Origin: Gammaproteobacteria bacterium
GTDB lineage: Bacteria; Pseudomonadota; Gammaproteobacteria; Burkholderiales; Gallionellaceae
Assembly (NCBI GenBank): GCA_018813765.1
Contig: JAHJBC010000003.1
Coordinates: 1-64,000 of the forward strand
Direction: 5' to 3'
Length of the DNA stretch: 64,000 nucleotides
Position 1 is the stretch's first letter; every line of letters begins with the position of its first letter. A model generated the notes under the pieces. The model had not been told where the DNA came from and ran no database searches. It saw only the letters and a list, made by a program, of their open reading frames with translations. This document shows positions 44,068 to 53,271 of this stretch, piece by piece. Position numbers and translations under genes: made by a program.

Positions 44068-45198
44068 ATGAAGACGACCATCCACCCCCTGAGTGCAACT
44101 CTGCTCCTCGCGGCCCTGTTCGGGCTTGCCGCCTGCGGCCCCAAGGACGGCGCACCGCAGGCGTCCGCTGCGGGCGCCGCGCCTCCCCCGCCGGAGGTGG
44201 ACACGGTGACCATCGCCAGAGGGTCGCTGGAACTGACCCAGGATCTGCCCGGCCGCCTGAGCGCATACCGTAGCGCGCAGGTACGCGCGCGGGTCGAGGG
44301 CATCATCGAGAAGCGCCAGTTCGTCGAAGGCAGCGATGTGAAAGAGGGCAACACCCTGTTCCATATCGATGACCGCAATTACCAGGCGGCTTACGCTGCC
44401 GCCAGTGCGGATACCGAGCTGGCACGCCAGACGGTCGAACGTTACACGCGCCTGTACGACCTGAAGATGGTCAGCCAGCAGGATTTCGACCTGGCCAGGA
44501 CCAAGCTGAAACTGGCCGAGGCCGCTTTGTCCAAAGCGCAGCTCGACCTGGAGAACACCCGCGTGCCGGCGCCCATCTCCGGACGCATCGGCCGCGCGCA
44601 GGTTACCGAGGGCGCGCTGGTCGGTCGCGGTGACGCCACGCTGCTCGCCACCATCGAACAGATCGATCCCGTCTATGCCGATTTCACCCAGTCGGGCGCG
44701 GACCTGCTGCGCCTGCAGCAGGCGTTCAAGTCCGGCAAGCTCAAGCGTTCCGGCTCGGCGCAGGTGCAACTGGTGCTTGAGGACGAGAGTCTTTATGCGC
44801 ATCCGGGCAAACTGCTGTTCTCCGATCTGGCCGTCGACCCCGGCACCGGCAGCGTGTCGCTGCGCGCGAAGTTCCCCAACCCGGAGCAGGAACTGCTGCC
44901 CGGCATGTTCGTGCGCATCCGTTTCGCGGAAGCCAGCGCCGACGACAGCATCCGCGTACCGCAGCGCGCGGTGCAGATGGGCACGCAGGGTCAGTTCGTC
45001 ATGACGGTGGACCAGGAGAGCAAGGTCGCGCCGCGCCCGGTGAAGACCGGCGGTATGGCAGGCGGCGATTTCGTCATCAGCGAGGGGCTGAAGGTCGGCG
45101 ATGTGGTGATCGTCAACGGACTGCAGAAGGCGCGCCCCGGCTCGGTGGTCAAGGCCGTGCCACTGGTCCAGCCAGCCGCCGTACCACAGAACAAATAA
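44068..45198 (+). CDS. RND efflux periplasmic adaptor (MexA/AcrA family lipoprotein)
   Basis: The 376-residue adaptor has a lipoprotein signal (lipobox LAAC at about 19-22), a barrel-sandwich/lipoyl domain (LPGRLSAYRSAQVRARVEGIIEKRQFVEGSDV), an alpha-helical hairpin (about 95-165), a beta-barrel with KLLFSDLAVDPGTGSVSLRAKFPNPEQELLPGMFVRI, and a membrane-proximal domain. It links the inner-membrane pump at 45208-48330 to a TolC-like outer-membrane channel. It is 9 bases upstream of the pump gene and forms an operon with it. The channel gene is not directly downstream; the NodT-type gene at 49839 belongs to another exporter but might be shared. Confidence 0.95.
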   Translation: MKTTIHPLSATLLLAALFGLAACGPKDGAPQASAAGAAPPPPEVDTVTIARGSLELTQDLPGRLSAYRSAQVRARVEGIIEKRQFVEGSDVKEGNTLFHIDDRNYQAAYAAASADTELARQTVERYTRLYDLKMVSQQDFDLARTKLKLAEAALSKAQLDLENTRVPAPISGRIGRAQVTEGALVGRGDATLLATIEQIDPVYADFTQSGADLLRLQQAFKSGKLKRSGSAQVQLVLEDESLYAHPGKLLFSDLAVDPGTGSVSLRAKFPNPEQELLPGMFVRIRFAEASADDSIRVPQRAVQMGTQGQFVMTVDQESKVAPRPVKTGGMAGGDFVISEGLKVGDVVIVNGLQKARPGSVVKAVPLVQPAAVPQNK

Positions 45199-45207
45199 GG
45201 AGCGGCC

Positions 45208-48200
45208 GTGCTCGCCAATTTCTTCATCGACCGCCCCATCTTCGCCTGGGTCATCGCGATCATCATCCTGCTCTCCGGCGTGCTGGCGCTGCGCAACCTG
45301 CCGGTCGCCTCCTACCCGGCGGTGGCACCGCCCGCGCTGGGCATCACGCTCAACTATCCCGGCGCCTCGGCGCAGGTGGTGGAAGAGACCGCCGTCGCGC
45401 TGGTGGAACAGGAGCTCAACGGCATCGAGCACCTGCTCTACATGGAGTCATCTTCCGAACTGGGCCGCGGCAGCATCACGCTGACCTTCGAGGCCGGCAC
45501 CGATCTGGACGTAGCCTCGGTGGAAACGCAGAACCGCGTCAAACGCGCCGAAGCGCGCCTGCCCGAAGATGTGCGCCGCGGCGGCGTGACCGTGGCAAAG
45601 TCGGCGCGCAACTTCCTGATGATCGTCGCGCTGATCTCGCCCGACAAGAGCCGCGACAACGTGGCGCTCGGCAGTTACGCCGCAGGCAACGTGCTGGAGA
45701 GTATCCGCCGCGTGCCGGGCGTGGGCGAAGCGATGATGTTCGGCACCGAATATTCGATGCGCCTGTGGCTGAAACCGGAAAAGCTGAATGCCTATAACCT
45801 GACGCCGGGCGACATCAGCAAGGCGGTGCGCGCGCAGAACACGCAACTGGCCACCGGCGAACTCGGCCAGTTACCCGCCGCACCCGGCCAGCAACTGAAC
45901 GCGGTGATCGTCACCCGCAGCCGGCTGTCCACGCCGGAAGAGTTCGGCAACATCATCGTGCGCGCCAATGCCAACGGTTCCAGCGTGCGCGTGAAGGATG
46001 TGGCGCGCGTGGAACTCGGCGCGCAGGATTATTCCATCTCCGCGCGCATCGACGGCCAACCGGCCTCGGCCATCGCCATCCGCCTGTCGCCCACCGCCAA
46101 CGCGCTGGAGACCGCCACGGCGGTGAAGACGAAGATGGAGGAACTGGCGAAATTCTTCCCCAAGGGCGTCGATTGGCTGGTGCCCTACGACACCTCCAAA
46201 TTCGTCGAGATCTCCATCGCAGAGGTGGTGAAAACGCTGATGGAGGCCATGGTGCTGGTGTTCCTCGTCATCTGGCTGTTCCTCGGCAACCTGCGCGCCA
46301 CCTTCATTCCCGCCATCGTGGTGCCGGTCGCGCTGATCGGCGGCCTGGTCGGCCTGTATGCCGTGGGCTATTCGATCAACACGCTGACGCTGTTCGCCAT
46401 GGTGCTGGCGGTGGGCATCGTGGTGGACGACGCCATCGTGGTGGTGGAGAACGTCGAGCGCATCATGACCGATGAGGGGCTGGCGCCGCGCGAGGCCACG
46501 CGCAAGGCAATGGGCCAGATCTTCGGCGCCATCATCGCCATCACGCTGGTGCTGTGCGCGGTGTTCGTGCCGATGACCTTCTTCGGCGGCTCGGTCGGCG
46601 CGATCTACCGCCAGTTCGCAGTGACGCTGATCCTGACCATCTTGTTCTCGGTGCTGATGGCGCTGACGCTGACGCCGGCGCTGTGCGCCACGCTGCTGCG
46701 CAACGACGCCGGGCACGAGATGGTGCCGCAGGGCGGCTTCCTCGGCTGGTTCAACCGCTACTTCGCGCGCGTCACACAGCGCTACCGCGCCGGCGTGTAC
46801 GGCGTGGTGCACTGCACCGGGCGCTACCTCGCGGTGTACGCCGCGCTGCTCGCCGCGATGGGCTGGCTGTTCGCCACGCTGCCCGGCAGTTTCCTGCCGG
46901 AAGAGGACCAGGGCTATTTCATCAACATCATCCAGCTGCCGCCGGGCGCCACGCGTGAACGCTCGCAGGAAGTGCTGACGCAGGTCGAACAGTTCTACCT
47001 CAAGCAGCCGGAGGTGAACCATGTGATCGGCGTGCTCGGTTTCTCCTTCTTCGGACGCGGCCAGAACGCCGCCATCGCCTTCGTGCGACTGAAGGACTGG
47101 GATGAGCGCCCCGGCGCGGACAGCTCGGCGCCCGCGCTGGTGAAGAAGGCCAACATGGCGCTGTTCCGCATCAAGCAGGCGATGATCTTCGCGATCAACG
47201 TGCCGCCCATCCCGGAACTGGCGGCGGTGGGCGGTTTCGACTTCCGCCTGCAGGACCGCTCCGGACAGGGCCGCGAAAAGCTGATGGAAGCGCGCAACAT
47301 GGCGCTCGGCCTCGCAGGCAAACATCCCGCGCTGGTGGGTGTGCGACCGGAAGGACAGGAACCGGGGCCGCAACTGCTGATCGACGTGGACCGCCTGAAG
47401 GCGCGCGCGCTCGGCATCGACCTCGCCGACGTGAACGAGACGCTGCAATCGGCGCTCGGTGTCGCCTACATCAACGACTTCGTGCGCGAGGGCCGCATCC
47501 TGCGCGTGCAGATGCAGGCCGACGCGAACAACCGCACCACGCCTGAGCAGATCATGCGACTGCCGCTGCGCAACGCGCAGGGCCGGATGGTGCCGCTGTC
47601 GGAGATCGCGAAGCCGCGCTGGATCGTGGACCTGCCCAAGCTGGATCGCTTCAACGGACTGCCGTCGATGAAGATCGCGGGCAGCCCGGCACCGGGACGC
47701 AGCAGCGGCGAGGCGCTGGCCGCGATGCAGGAAGTGGCGGGACAACTGCCGCCTGGTTTCGGTTACGAGTGGGCGGGCACCTCCAGTGAAGAACAGCTCT
47801 CCGGCGCGCAGGCGCCGCTGCTGTTCGGCCTGTCGGTGGTCGCGGTGTTCCTGTGCCTGGCCGCTCTGTACGAAAGCTGGGCGATACCGGTCGCGGTGAT
47901 CATGGTGGTGCCCATCGGCGTGCTGGGCGCGCTCACTGCCGTCACCATGCGCGGCCTGCCCAACGACGTGTATTTCAAGGTTGGCCTGATCGTCATCATC
48001 GGCCTCGCCGCCAAGAACGCGATCCTGATCATCCAGTTCGCGCGCGAACTGCAGCATCAGGGCCGGGACCTGCTCGATGCCACGGTGGAAGCCTGCCGCC
48101 TGCGCTTCCGCCCCATCCTGATGACCTCGATCGCCTTCATTCTCGGCGTGCTGCCGCTGGCGATCTCGACCGGCGCGGGCGCGAACGGACGCCACGCCAT

Positions 48201-48330
48201 CGGCACCGGCGTGATGGGCGGCATGATCGCAGCGACCGTGCTGGCGGTGTTCCTGGTGCCGGTGTTCTATGTGGTGATACGCCGCATCTTCCCCGGCCGC
48301 GAGCGGCCGCAGGAAGACGGGAAACATTGA
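45208..48330 (+). CDS. RND multidrug efflux pump, HAE1 family (AcrB/MexB-like)
   Basis: The 1040-residue inner-membrane pump has the standard AcrB plan: twelve membrane helices, two large periplasmic loops, and the proton-relay aspartates in VGIVVDDAIVVVENVERIM. The N-terminus FFIDRPIFAWVIAIIILLSGVLAL is typical of HAE1 hydrophobe/amphiphile exporters. The start is a GTG with AAGGAG upstream. It works as a trimer with the adaptor encoded just before it and an outer-membrane channel, expelling hydrophobic compounds with proton-motive force. The substrate range is not predictable. Confidence 0.96.
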   Translation: MLANFFIDRPIFAWVIAIIILLSGVLALRNLPVASYPAVAPPALGITLNYPGASAQVVEETAVALVEQELNGIEHLLYMESSSELGRGSITLTFEAGTDLDVASVETQNRVKRAEARLPEDVRRGGVTVAKSARNFLMIVALISPDKSRDNVALGSYAAGNVLESIRRVPGVGEAMMFGTEYSMRLWLKPEKLNAYNLTPGDISKAVRAQNTQLATGELGQLPAAPGQQLNAVIVTRSRLSTPEEFGNIIVRANANGSSVRVKDVARVELGAQDYSISARIDGQPASAIAIRLSPTANALETATAVKTKMEELAKFFPKGVDWLVPYDTSKFVEISIAEVVKTLMEAMVLVFLVIWLFLGNLRATFIPAIVVPVALIGGLVGLYAVGYSINTLTLFAMVLAVGIVVDDAIVVVENVERIMTDEGLAPREATRKAMGQIFGAIIAITLVLCAVFVPMTFFGGSVGAIYRQFAVTLILTILFSVLMALTLTPALCATLLRNDAGHEMVPQGGFLGWFNRYFARVTQRYRAGVYGVVHCTGRYLAVYAALLAAMGWLFATLPGSFLPEEDQGYFINIIQLPPGATRERSQEVLTQVEQFYLKQPEVNHVIGVLGFSFFGRGQNAAIAFVRLKDWDERPGADSSAPALVKKANMALFRIKQAMIFAINVPPIPELAAVGGFDFRLQDRSGQGREKLMEARNMALGLAGKHPALVGVRPEGQEPGPQLLIDVDRLKARALGIDLADVNETLQSALGVAYINDFVREGRILRVQMQADANNRTTPEQIMRLPLRNAQGRMVPLSEIAKPRWIVDLPKLDRFNGLPSMKIAGSPAPGRSSGEALAAMQEVAGQLPPGFGYEWAGTSSEEQLSGAQAPLLFGLSVVAVFLCLAALYESWAIPVAVIMVVPIGVLGALTAVTMRGLPNDVYFKVGLIVIIGLAAKNAILIIQFARELQHQGRDLLDATVEACRLRFRPILMTSIAFILGVLPLAISTGAGANGRHAIGTGVMGGMIAATVLAVFLVPVFYVVIRRIFPGRERPQEDGKH

Positions 48331-48337
48331 TGGAGAA

Positions 48338-48838
48338 CTAGCGCGACCAGTTCACGCGCAGCAGATTCTGCTCCGCGTTGTAGTGGAACTCCAGTTCGCC
48401 CTTGTAGGCATGGTGCAGCGCTTCGCCGATTCCGCGCGCGAGGTGGATGTCGGTGGTGATCACCACCGTGCTGAATTTGGTCTTGTCGATCTCCATGATG
48501 CGCTGCAGCGGATGCTCGGCCTTCTCGCGCTCGGCATGATGGCGTATCAGTTGCAGCGCCTCTTCCTCGTGCGCGTTGAAAAAATCGCCGGTGATCGTCA
48601 CATAGCCTGCGGGGAAATGGTCGCGCTGGCGATGGCAGGCCGGACAGACCGACTCATGCGCACCTTCCGGCTTGTCCAGCCATTGCCAGCGCCCGGCCAT
48701 GAACACGGCGCCGCAATCCGGGCACAGGGTCGGCTGCGGCAGCTTCTCCTTGTTCTTGTAGCTGTCGTGCTGCGCCTCCTGTATCAGGCGGTCATGGCGG
48801 ATGGGTTGAAAACCGGAAGGGCGTGCGGGATGTGTCAT
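48338..48838 (-). CDS. Zinc-ribbon protein, BCAM0308-like
   Basis: The 166-residue cytoplasmic protein has a four-Cys zinc ribbon (LCPDCGAVFMAGRWQW ... VCPACHRQRDHFPAGYV, about 38-77), followed by a region with HPLQRIMEI and a C-terminal alpha/beta part (TTDIHLARGIGEALHHAYKGELEFHYN). I recall this arrangement from small proteins annotated as BCAM0308 family; the function is unknown, though the ribbon plus NMD3-like layout suggests ribosome or RNA contact. It is convergent with the RND pump gene, 7 bases from its stop. Confidence 0.75.
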   Translation of the reverse strand: MTHPARPSGFQPIRHDRLIQEAQHDSYKNKEKLPQPTLCPDCGAVFMAGRWQWLDKPEGAHESVCPACHRQRDHFPAGYVTITGDFFNAHEEEALQLIRHHAEREKAEHPLQRIMEIDKTKFSTVVITTDIHLARGIGEALHHAYKGELEFHYNAEQNLLRVNWSR

Positions 48839-49153
48839 GTCGTCTCCTTGGAAAATGCGGATCGTGGCCCGCGTCGCTTGTCATGTCTTGTTCGCAGGCA
48901 ACATTCTAATCGGATATGGCGCCTTGCGAGCACAGCGAATGGCCACATCGTCGCAGCGGGATATCGCCATCCCGGAATATCGATGTCCCGGTACACAACG
49001 TGTCCGGAACATGCAAGCGACACCGCCTTGCAGTCGCTCTTACTTGAGCGAATAATGGACTCGCCGGACAGCCATGATCGTCCGGACAGGTGCGGCCGCC
49101 TTGCGGGGCGGGTTGCCGTGCCCCCTCCCCAGCCCCGCGTATCGGAGGTAACC
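48839..49153. other. Divergent intergenic region, nothing specific seen
   Basis: This 315-base gap separates two divergent genes. It contains short imperfect palindromes (for example around GTCCGGAC at about 49080-49086), but I see no small gene, RNA or convincing promoter. Confidence 0.5.
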
Positions 49154-49543
49154 ATGGTATTTCGCTTATTGTCCGTATCAGCATTGGCCTGTTCCCTGAT
49201 GGTTGGCGGAGGCGTCGCCCTCGCTGCCGACAAGGCACAGGACCGGGATCAGACGCGCGATCAAACACGCGATCAGACCCGGCTACAGGATGAAGAGCCG
49301 ATCTACGGCAGCCAGTTGATGACCGAGCAGGAACGCATCGAACATCGCAACAGGATGCGCAACCTGAAATCGTATGAAGAGCGCGAGGCATATCGCAAGG
49401 AACACCACAAGAAGATGAAAGAACGCGCCAAGGCACGGGGGGTTGAATTGCCGGACGAGATGCCGCCTCAGGGCGGCATGATGCGTCAGGGAGGCGGCAT
49501 GGGACCCGGAGGCGGTATGGGGCCAGGCAGTCGGAACAAGTAA
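49154..49543 (+). CDS. Small secreted basic protein with DQTR repeats
   Basis: The 129-residue protein has a signal peptide (about 1-24, ending ALAAD). A short tandem repeat of RDQT units (about 30-42, encoded by near-identical 12-bp units) follows, then a charged helical segment (MTEQERIEHRNRMRNLKSYEE and EREAYRKEHHKKMKERAKARG) and a Gly/Met-rich tail (GGGMGPGGGMGPG). A strong GGAGGT site precedes the ATG. The helical segment occurs in other small periplasmic proteins of proteobacteria; function unknown, with metal binding by the His/Met-rich parts possible but unproven. It ends at a strong terminator. Confidence 0.8.
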   Translation: MVFRLLSVSALACSLMVGGGVALAADKAQDRDQTRDQTRDQTRLQDEEPIYGSQLMTEQERIEHRNRMRNLKSYEEREAYRKEHHKKMKERAKARGVELPDEMPPQGGMMRQGGGMGPGGGMGPGSRNK

Positions 49544-49567
49544 GATTCGCCCGACTCGCCGGTAATG

Positions 49568-49600
49568 AAAAAAAGCGGATGCTTGCATCCGCTTTTTTTT
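49568..49600. terminator. Strong bidirectional intrinsic terminator
   Basis: A-run, then AGCGGATGC TT GCATCCGCT, then T8: a perfect stem flanked by an A-tract and a T-tract, just after the stop codon at 49543. It isolates the small secreted protein gene from the exporter operon downstream. Confidence 0.95.
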
Positions 49601-49671
49601 GCACAGGTTCTTTTTGTCAAAGCACAGCGGATTCGCTATCCGGGCACGTTCCGCGCAGGAGTTCGGGTAAT

Positions 49672-49691
49672 GGATACAAATCTGTACAAAT
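49672..49691 (+). promoter_or_regulatory. Phased ACAAAT repeat upstream of the exporter operon
   Basis: Two adjacent 10-mers, GGATACAAAT and CTGTACAAAT, place TACAAAT at exactly 10-base spacing, about 150 bases before the exporter's first start codon. GGATACAAAT is identical to one unit of the repeat array ahead of mtoA. This may be an OmpR-family regulator site; with two units only, the support is modest. Confidence 0.35.
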
Positions 49692-49838
49692 TCGCCGTTG
49701 CGTGAAATACGCCAGATACATGGCGCGGGCTAAATGCGCCGCGTGGACTTTTTTCTTGCGCCCGCAACAAATTAGTCCCGCTTTTCCGTTACTCTCACTA
49801 AAATCGGGTTTATCAAAGTTGCGAGCAAGACATTGCCA

Positions 49839-51275
49839 ATGAAGCTTGAAGTAAAACGACTGCCGAGGATATTTCCGCTGCTCATCCTGCTCGCCGGTTG
49901 CGCGGTCGGGCCGGATTACGTCAGGCAGGAGGCCGCCGCGCCTGCGGTCTGGACCCAGGCAGCCGCCGTCGGCAACAGCATGCAACGTGAAGACCTTTCG
50001 CGCTGGTGGCAACAACTGGGCGATCCCCTGCTGGGCGAACTGGTGGAAGAGGCCCTGCGCAACAGCCCCGATATGCGCAGCGCCCGCGCCAGGTTGCTTG
50101 AATCGCGGGAGCGACAGGATCTGGCCGATGCCGGCCTGTTCCCTTCGCTGAATGCCTCGTTGTCGAAGAGCAGGAGCAAGACCGGATCGAGCGCGACCAC
50201 CGATCTGTACAGCGCCGGGTTCGACGCGGGCTGGGAACTGGATATCTTCGGCGGCCAGCGCCGCGCCGCCGAAGCGGCCGATGCCGATGCAGCCACCACG
50301 CTGGCGAACCTGCATGACACGCAAGTCAGCCTGTCCGCCGAGGTCGCGCTCAATTATGCGCAGTTGCGCAGTTACCAGGCACGATTGCAGATCGCCCGCG
50401 ACAATCTGGCGGCGCAGGGCGAGACCTTGCAGCTCACCGAATGGCGCGAGCAGGCCGGTCTGGTCACCTCGCTGGAAGTGGAACAGGCGCGCAGCAATCT
50501 CCGGCAGACCCAGGCGGCCATCCCCGCATTGAGCACCGGCCTGGTCAAGGCGGAAAACCGCCTCGCCGTATTGCTCGGCAAATTCCCCGCGTCGCTGCAT
50601 GATCGCTTGTCCGCACCCGCAGCTTTGCCCGCGTTGCCGGACACGATCGCGCTCGGCATCCCCGCCGAGACGTTGCGCCAGCGTCCCGACGTGCAGGCGG
50701 CGGAACGCAAGCTCGCCGCCGAGACCGCGCGCATCGGGCAGGCGACCGCCGCGCTCTATCCCTCGCTCTCGCTGAGCGGCAGCCTGGGCTGGAAGGCGTT
50801 CACCTTCGGCGCGCTCGGCGGCAGCGACACACTCGCCCGCTCCGTTTCCGCCTCCATCGCGCAGAACATCTTCGACGGCGGCAGCAGCCGCAGCCGCGTC
50901 GGCGCGCAGCAGGCCGTGCAGCAACAGGCTTCGATCGCCTGGGAGAAGACCGTGCTGCTCGCGCTGGAGGAAGTGGAGAATTCGCTCGCGTCCTACGCCA
51001 ACAGCCGCGAGCGCAAATCGGCGTTGCAGATGGCGGCGGCCTCCGCGCGCAACGCGGCGCTGATCGCGCGGCAGCGTTACGAGAGCGGGATCATCGATTA
51101 CCAGAGCGTACTGGATACCGAACGCACCCTGCTGTCCAGCGAGGACGGCCTTGCCAGCGCGGGGATGGACGAACTTGCCGCGCTGATCGGACTCTACAAG
51201 GCGCTGGGTGGCGGCTGGCGCGATGACGCGGCGACAACGAACGAACCCGAAATCTCACAAGGCGGAAAACAATGA
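49839..51275 (+). CDS. Outer-membrane efflux lipoprotein, NodT/TolC family
   Basis: The 478-residue outer-membrane channel has a lipobox (LAGC at about 22-25, then AVGPDYVRQE) and the NodT-family pattern: WWQQLGDPLLGELVEEALRNSPD, two internal repeats of long helices and strands, ERQDLADAGLFPSL and RPDVQAAERKLAAETARIGQATAALYPSL-type segments. The ATG at 49839 gives a normal lipoprotein signal. It overlaps the adaptor gene by ATGA and is the first of four coupled genes encoding a complete MacAB-type exporter. Confidence 0.94.
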   Translation: MKLEVKRLPRIFPLLILLAGCAVGPDYVRQEAAAPAVWTQAAAVGNSMQREDLSRWWQQLGDPLLGELVEEALRNSPDMRSARARLLESRERQDLADAGLFPSLNASLSKSRSKTGSSATTDLYSAGFDAGWELDIFGGQRRAAEAADADAATTLANLHDTQVSLSAEVALNYAQLRSYQARLQIARDNLAAQGETLQLTEWREQAGLVTSLEVEQARSNLRQTQAAIPALSTGLVKAENRLAVLLGKFPASLHDRLSAPAALPALPDTIALGIPAETLRQRPDVQAAERKLAAETARIGQATAALYPSLSLSGSLGWKAFTFGALGGSDTLARSVSASIAQNIFDGGSSRSRVGAQQAVQQQASIAWEKTVLLALEEVENSLASYANSRERKSALQMAAASARNAALIARQRYESGIIDYQSVLDTERTLLSSEDGLASAGMDELAALIGLYKALGGGWRDDAATTNEPEISQGGKQ

Positions 51276-52552
51276 GCAATGACAGCACAGCGCGCAGGAA
51301 CCTGCTCCTCGACATCGTCAACACCGGCACGGCAGGCAAGCGCAAAAAGATATGGATCGTCGCTGCGGCAGCGCTCCTGCTGCTGGTCTGGCTGCTCTAC
51401 CCGTCGTCCGGCAGCTCGAACGGCATGCGCTACATCACCGAGGAGATCGCCAGAGGCGACCTGTCGGTGACGGTGTCGGCCACCGGCAATCTGTATCCCA
51501 TCAACCAGGTGGATGTGGGCAGCGAACTTTCCGGCATCGTCGAAAAAGTGCAGGTGGACGAGAACGACCGCGTCAAGCGCGGCCAGGTGCTGGCCCAGCT
51601 CGACCTTTCCAAACTGGACGACCAGGTCACCAAGTCCACTGCCGCCGTGCTGTCCGCCGAAGCGCAGGTGGCACAGACACAAGCCACGATGAAGGAAACG
51701 GCCGCCAATCTTGCGCGCCTGCGCCGCGTGCAGGAATTGTCCGGCGGCAAGGTGCCCTCTCCCACCGAGATGGACAGTGCCGAGGCCGCGTTGTCGCGTG
51801 CCGAAGCCAACGAGGCCAGCGCGCGCGCCGCCGCCGCGCAGGCAGCGGCGACACTGCGATCTGACCGCACCAACCTGTCCAAGGCGACGATCCGTTCACC
51901 CATCGACGGCATCGTGCTCAAGCGCCAGATCGAGCCGGGCCAGACCGTGGCCGCCTCGCTGCAGGCACCGGTGCTGTTCACGCTGGCGGAAGACCTGGCG
52001 CGCATGGAACTGCAGGTGAACGTGGACGAGGCCGATGTCAGCCAGGTCAAGATTGGGCAGGCAGCCAACTTCACCGTCGACGCCTGGCCGGGACGCAAAT
52101 ACCCGGCCGAGATCGTTCGCGTGGGCTTCGGCGCGCAGACCACCGAAGGCGTGGTCACCTACAAGACCATCCTCAAGGTATCCAACCGCGACCTGAGCCT
52201 GCGTCCCGGCATGACGGCGACGGCGGACATCGGCACGGCGAGCCTCACCGATGTGCTGCTGGTGCCCAACGCGGCATTGCGCTACACCCCGGCGCAGTCC
52301 GCCCCGGCGCAAAAATCGGGATCGTTCGTAACCAACCTGATGCCGCGTCCGCCGGCACAGCCGCGTCAGGCCAAGGTCATCGGCGACGGCGCAGCCAACT
52401 CAAGCAAAAAGGTCTGGATACTGCGCGAAAAGCAACCGGTCGCCGTCGACATCGAGGTCGGGCTATCCAATGGCCGCTACACGGAAGTATTGAGCGGCGA
52501 GCTGCAAGCCGGCATGACGGTGATCACGGGCACACAGAAGTCGGCAAAATGA
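51272..52552 (+). CDS. MacA-like periplasmic adaptor
   Basis: The 426-residue adaptor has a cytoplasmic N-terminus, one membrane helix (about 27-43), the lipoyl/barrel-sandwich motif (VTVSATGNLYPINQVDVGSE), a helical hairpin (about 105-205, Ala/Glu-rich), SPIDGIVLKRQIEPGQTV, and a beta-barrel ending in LRPGMTATADIG. A Pro/Gln-rich stretch near residue 345-370 looks like a flexible insertion. It bridges the ABC transporter encoded by the next two genes and the NodT-type channel encoded before it. Both flanking overlaps are ATGA. Confidence 0.93.
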   Translation: MSNDSTARRNLLLDIVNTGTAGKRKKIWIVAAAALLLLVWLLYPSSGSSNGMRYITEEIARGDLSVTVSATGNLYPINQVDVGSELSGIVEKVQVDENDRVKRGQVLAQLDLSKLDDQVTKSTAAVLSAEAQVAQTQATMKETAANLARLRRVQELSGGKVPSPTEMDSAEAALSRAEANEASARAAAAQAAATLRSDRTNLSKATIRSPIDGIVLKRQIEPGQTVAASLQAPVLFTLAEDLARMELQVNVDEADVSQVKIGQAANFTVDAWPGRKYPAEIVRVGFGAQTTEGVVTYKTILKVSNRDLSLRPGMTATADIGTASLTDVLLVPNAALRYTPAQSAPAQKSGSFVTNLMPRPPAQPRQAKVIGDGAANSSKKVWILREKQPVAVDIEVGLSNGRYTEVLSGELQAGMTVITGTQKSAK

Positions 52553-53271
52553 ACGACACGTCCGTCTCCGCCGAGGGTGCGATCATCGCCCTGTCCGGCA
52601 TCACCAAGACCTACGGCCAGGGACAGGCGGCATTCCAGGCGCTGCGCGGCGTGGACATGAATGTGCAGCAAGGCGAGTTCGTCGCCGTCATGGGGCCGAG
52701 CGGGTCGGGCAAATCGACCGCGATGAACATCCTCGGCTGCCTCGACACACCCACCTCGGGCGAGTATGTGTTCGACGGCGTGCATGTGGAGAACCTGACG
52801 CGCGACCAGCGCGCGCTGCTGCGCCGCAACTACCTCGGTTTCGTGTTCCAGGGCTTCAACCTGCTGGCGCGCACCTCGGCGCAGGAGAATGTCGAACTGC
52901 CGCTGCTCTATCGCGGCGAGGATGCCGAAGCACGCCACCACATGGCCAGGGCCGCGCTCAAGTCGGTCGGACTCGACGGCTGGGAACACCACACGCCCGC
53001 CGAACTGTCCGGCGGCCAGCAACAGCGCGTCGCCATCGCGCGTGCCATCGTCACCAACCCCAAGGTGCTGCTCGCCGACGAACCCACCGGCAACCTGGAC
53101 AGCAAGCGCGGCCACGAGATCATGGAATTGCTGGTCGGCATGAACCGCGACCACGGCATCACCATCCTGATGGTGACGCACGAGCCCGACATCGCCGCCT
53201 ATGCGAAACGCATCGTGCATTTCGTCGACGGCCTGGTCGAGAGCGACAAGCATAACGGAGAGCCGCGATGA
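52549..53271 (+). CDS. ABC transporter ATPase, MacB/LolD type
   Basis: This 240-residue nucleotide-binding protein has Walker A GPSGSGKST (about 46-54), Q-loop in FVFQGFNLL, signature LSGGQQQRVAIARA, Walker B VLLADEPTGNLD and the switch His in VTHEPDIA. It powers the MacB-like permease encoded next; in classical MacB the two are one polypeptide, here they are split. It is translationally coupled on both sides by ATGA. Confidence 0.96.
   Translation: MNDTSVSAEGAIIALSGITKTYGQGQAAFQALRGVDMNVQQGEFVAVMGPSGSGKSTAMNILGCLDTPTSGEYVFDGVHVENLTRDQRALLRRNYLGFVFQGFNLLARTSAQENVELPLLYRGEDAEARHHMARAALKSVGLDGWEHHTPAELSGGQQQRVAIARAIVTNPKVLLADEPTGNLDSKRGHEIMELLVGMNRDHGITILMVTHEPDIAAYAKRIVHFVDGLVESDKHNGEPR

Noticed and set aside
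45871..48327. Very long open frame (over 800 codons) antisense to the RND pump gene
   Set aside because: Composition is His/Arg/Gln-rich with no domain, as expected from the complement of a GC-rich gene; the sense strand encodes a complete AcrB-type pump.
48839..49153. Small RNA or short gene in the divergent gap
   Set aside because: No ribosome-binding-site-supported frame, terminator or convincing promoter pair could be identified.
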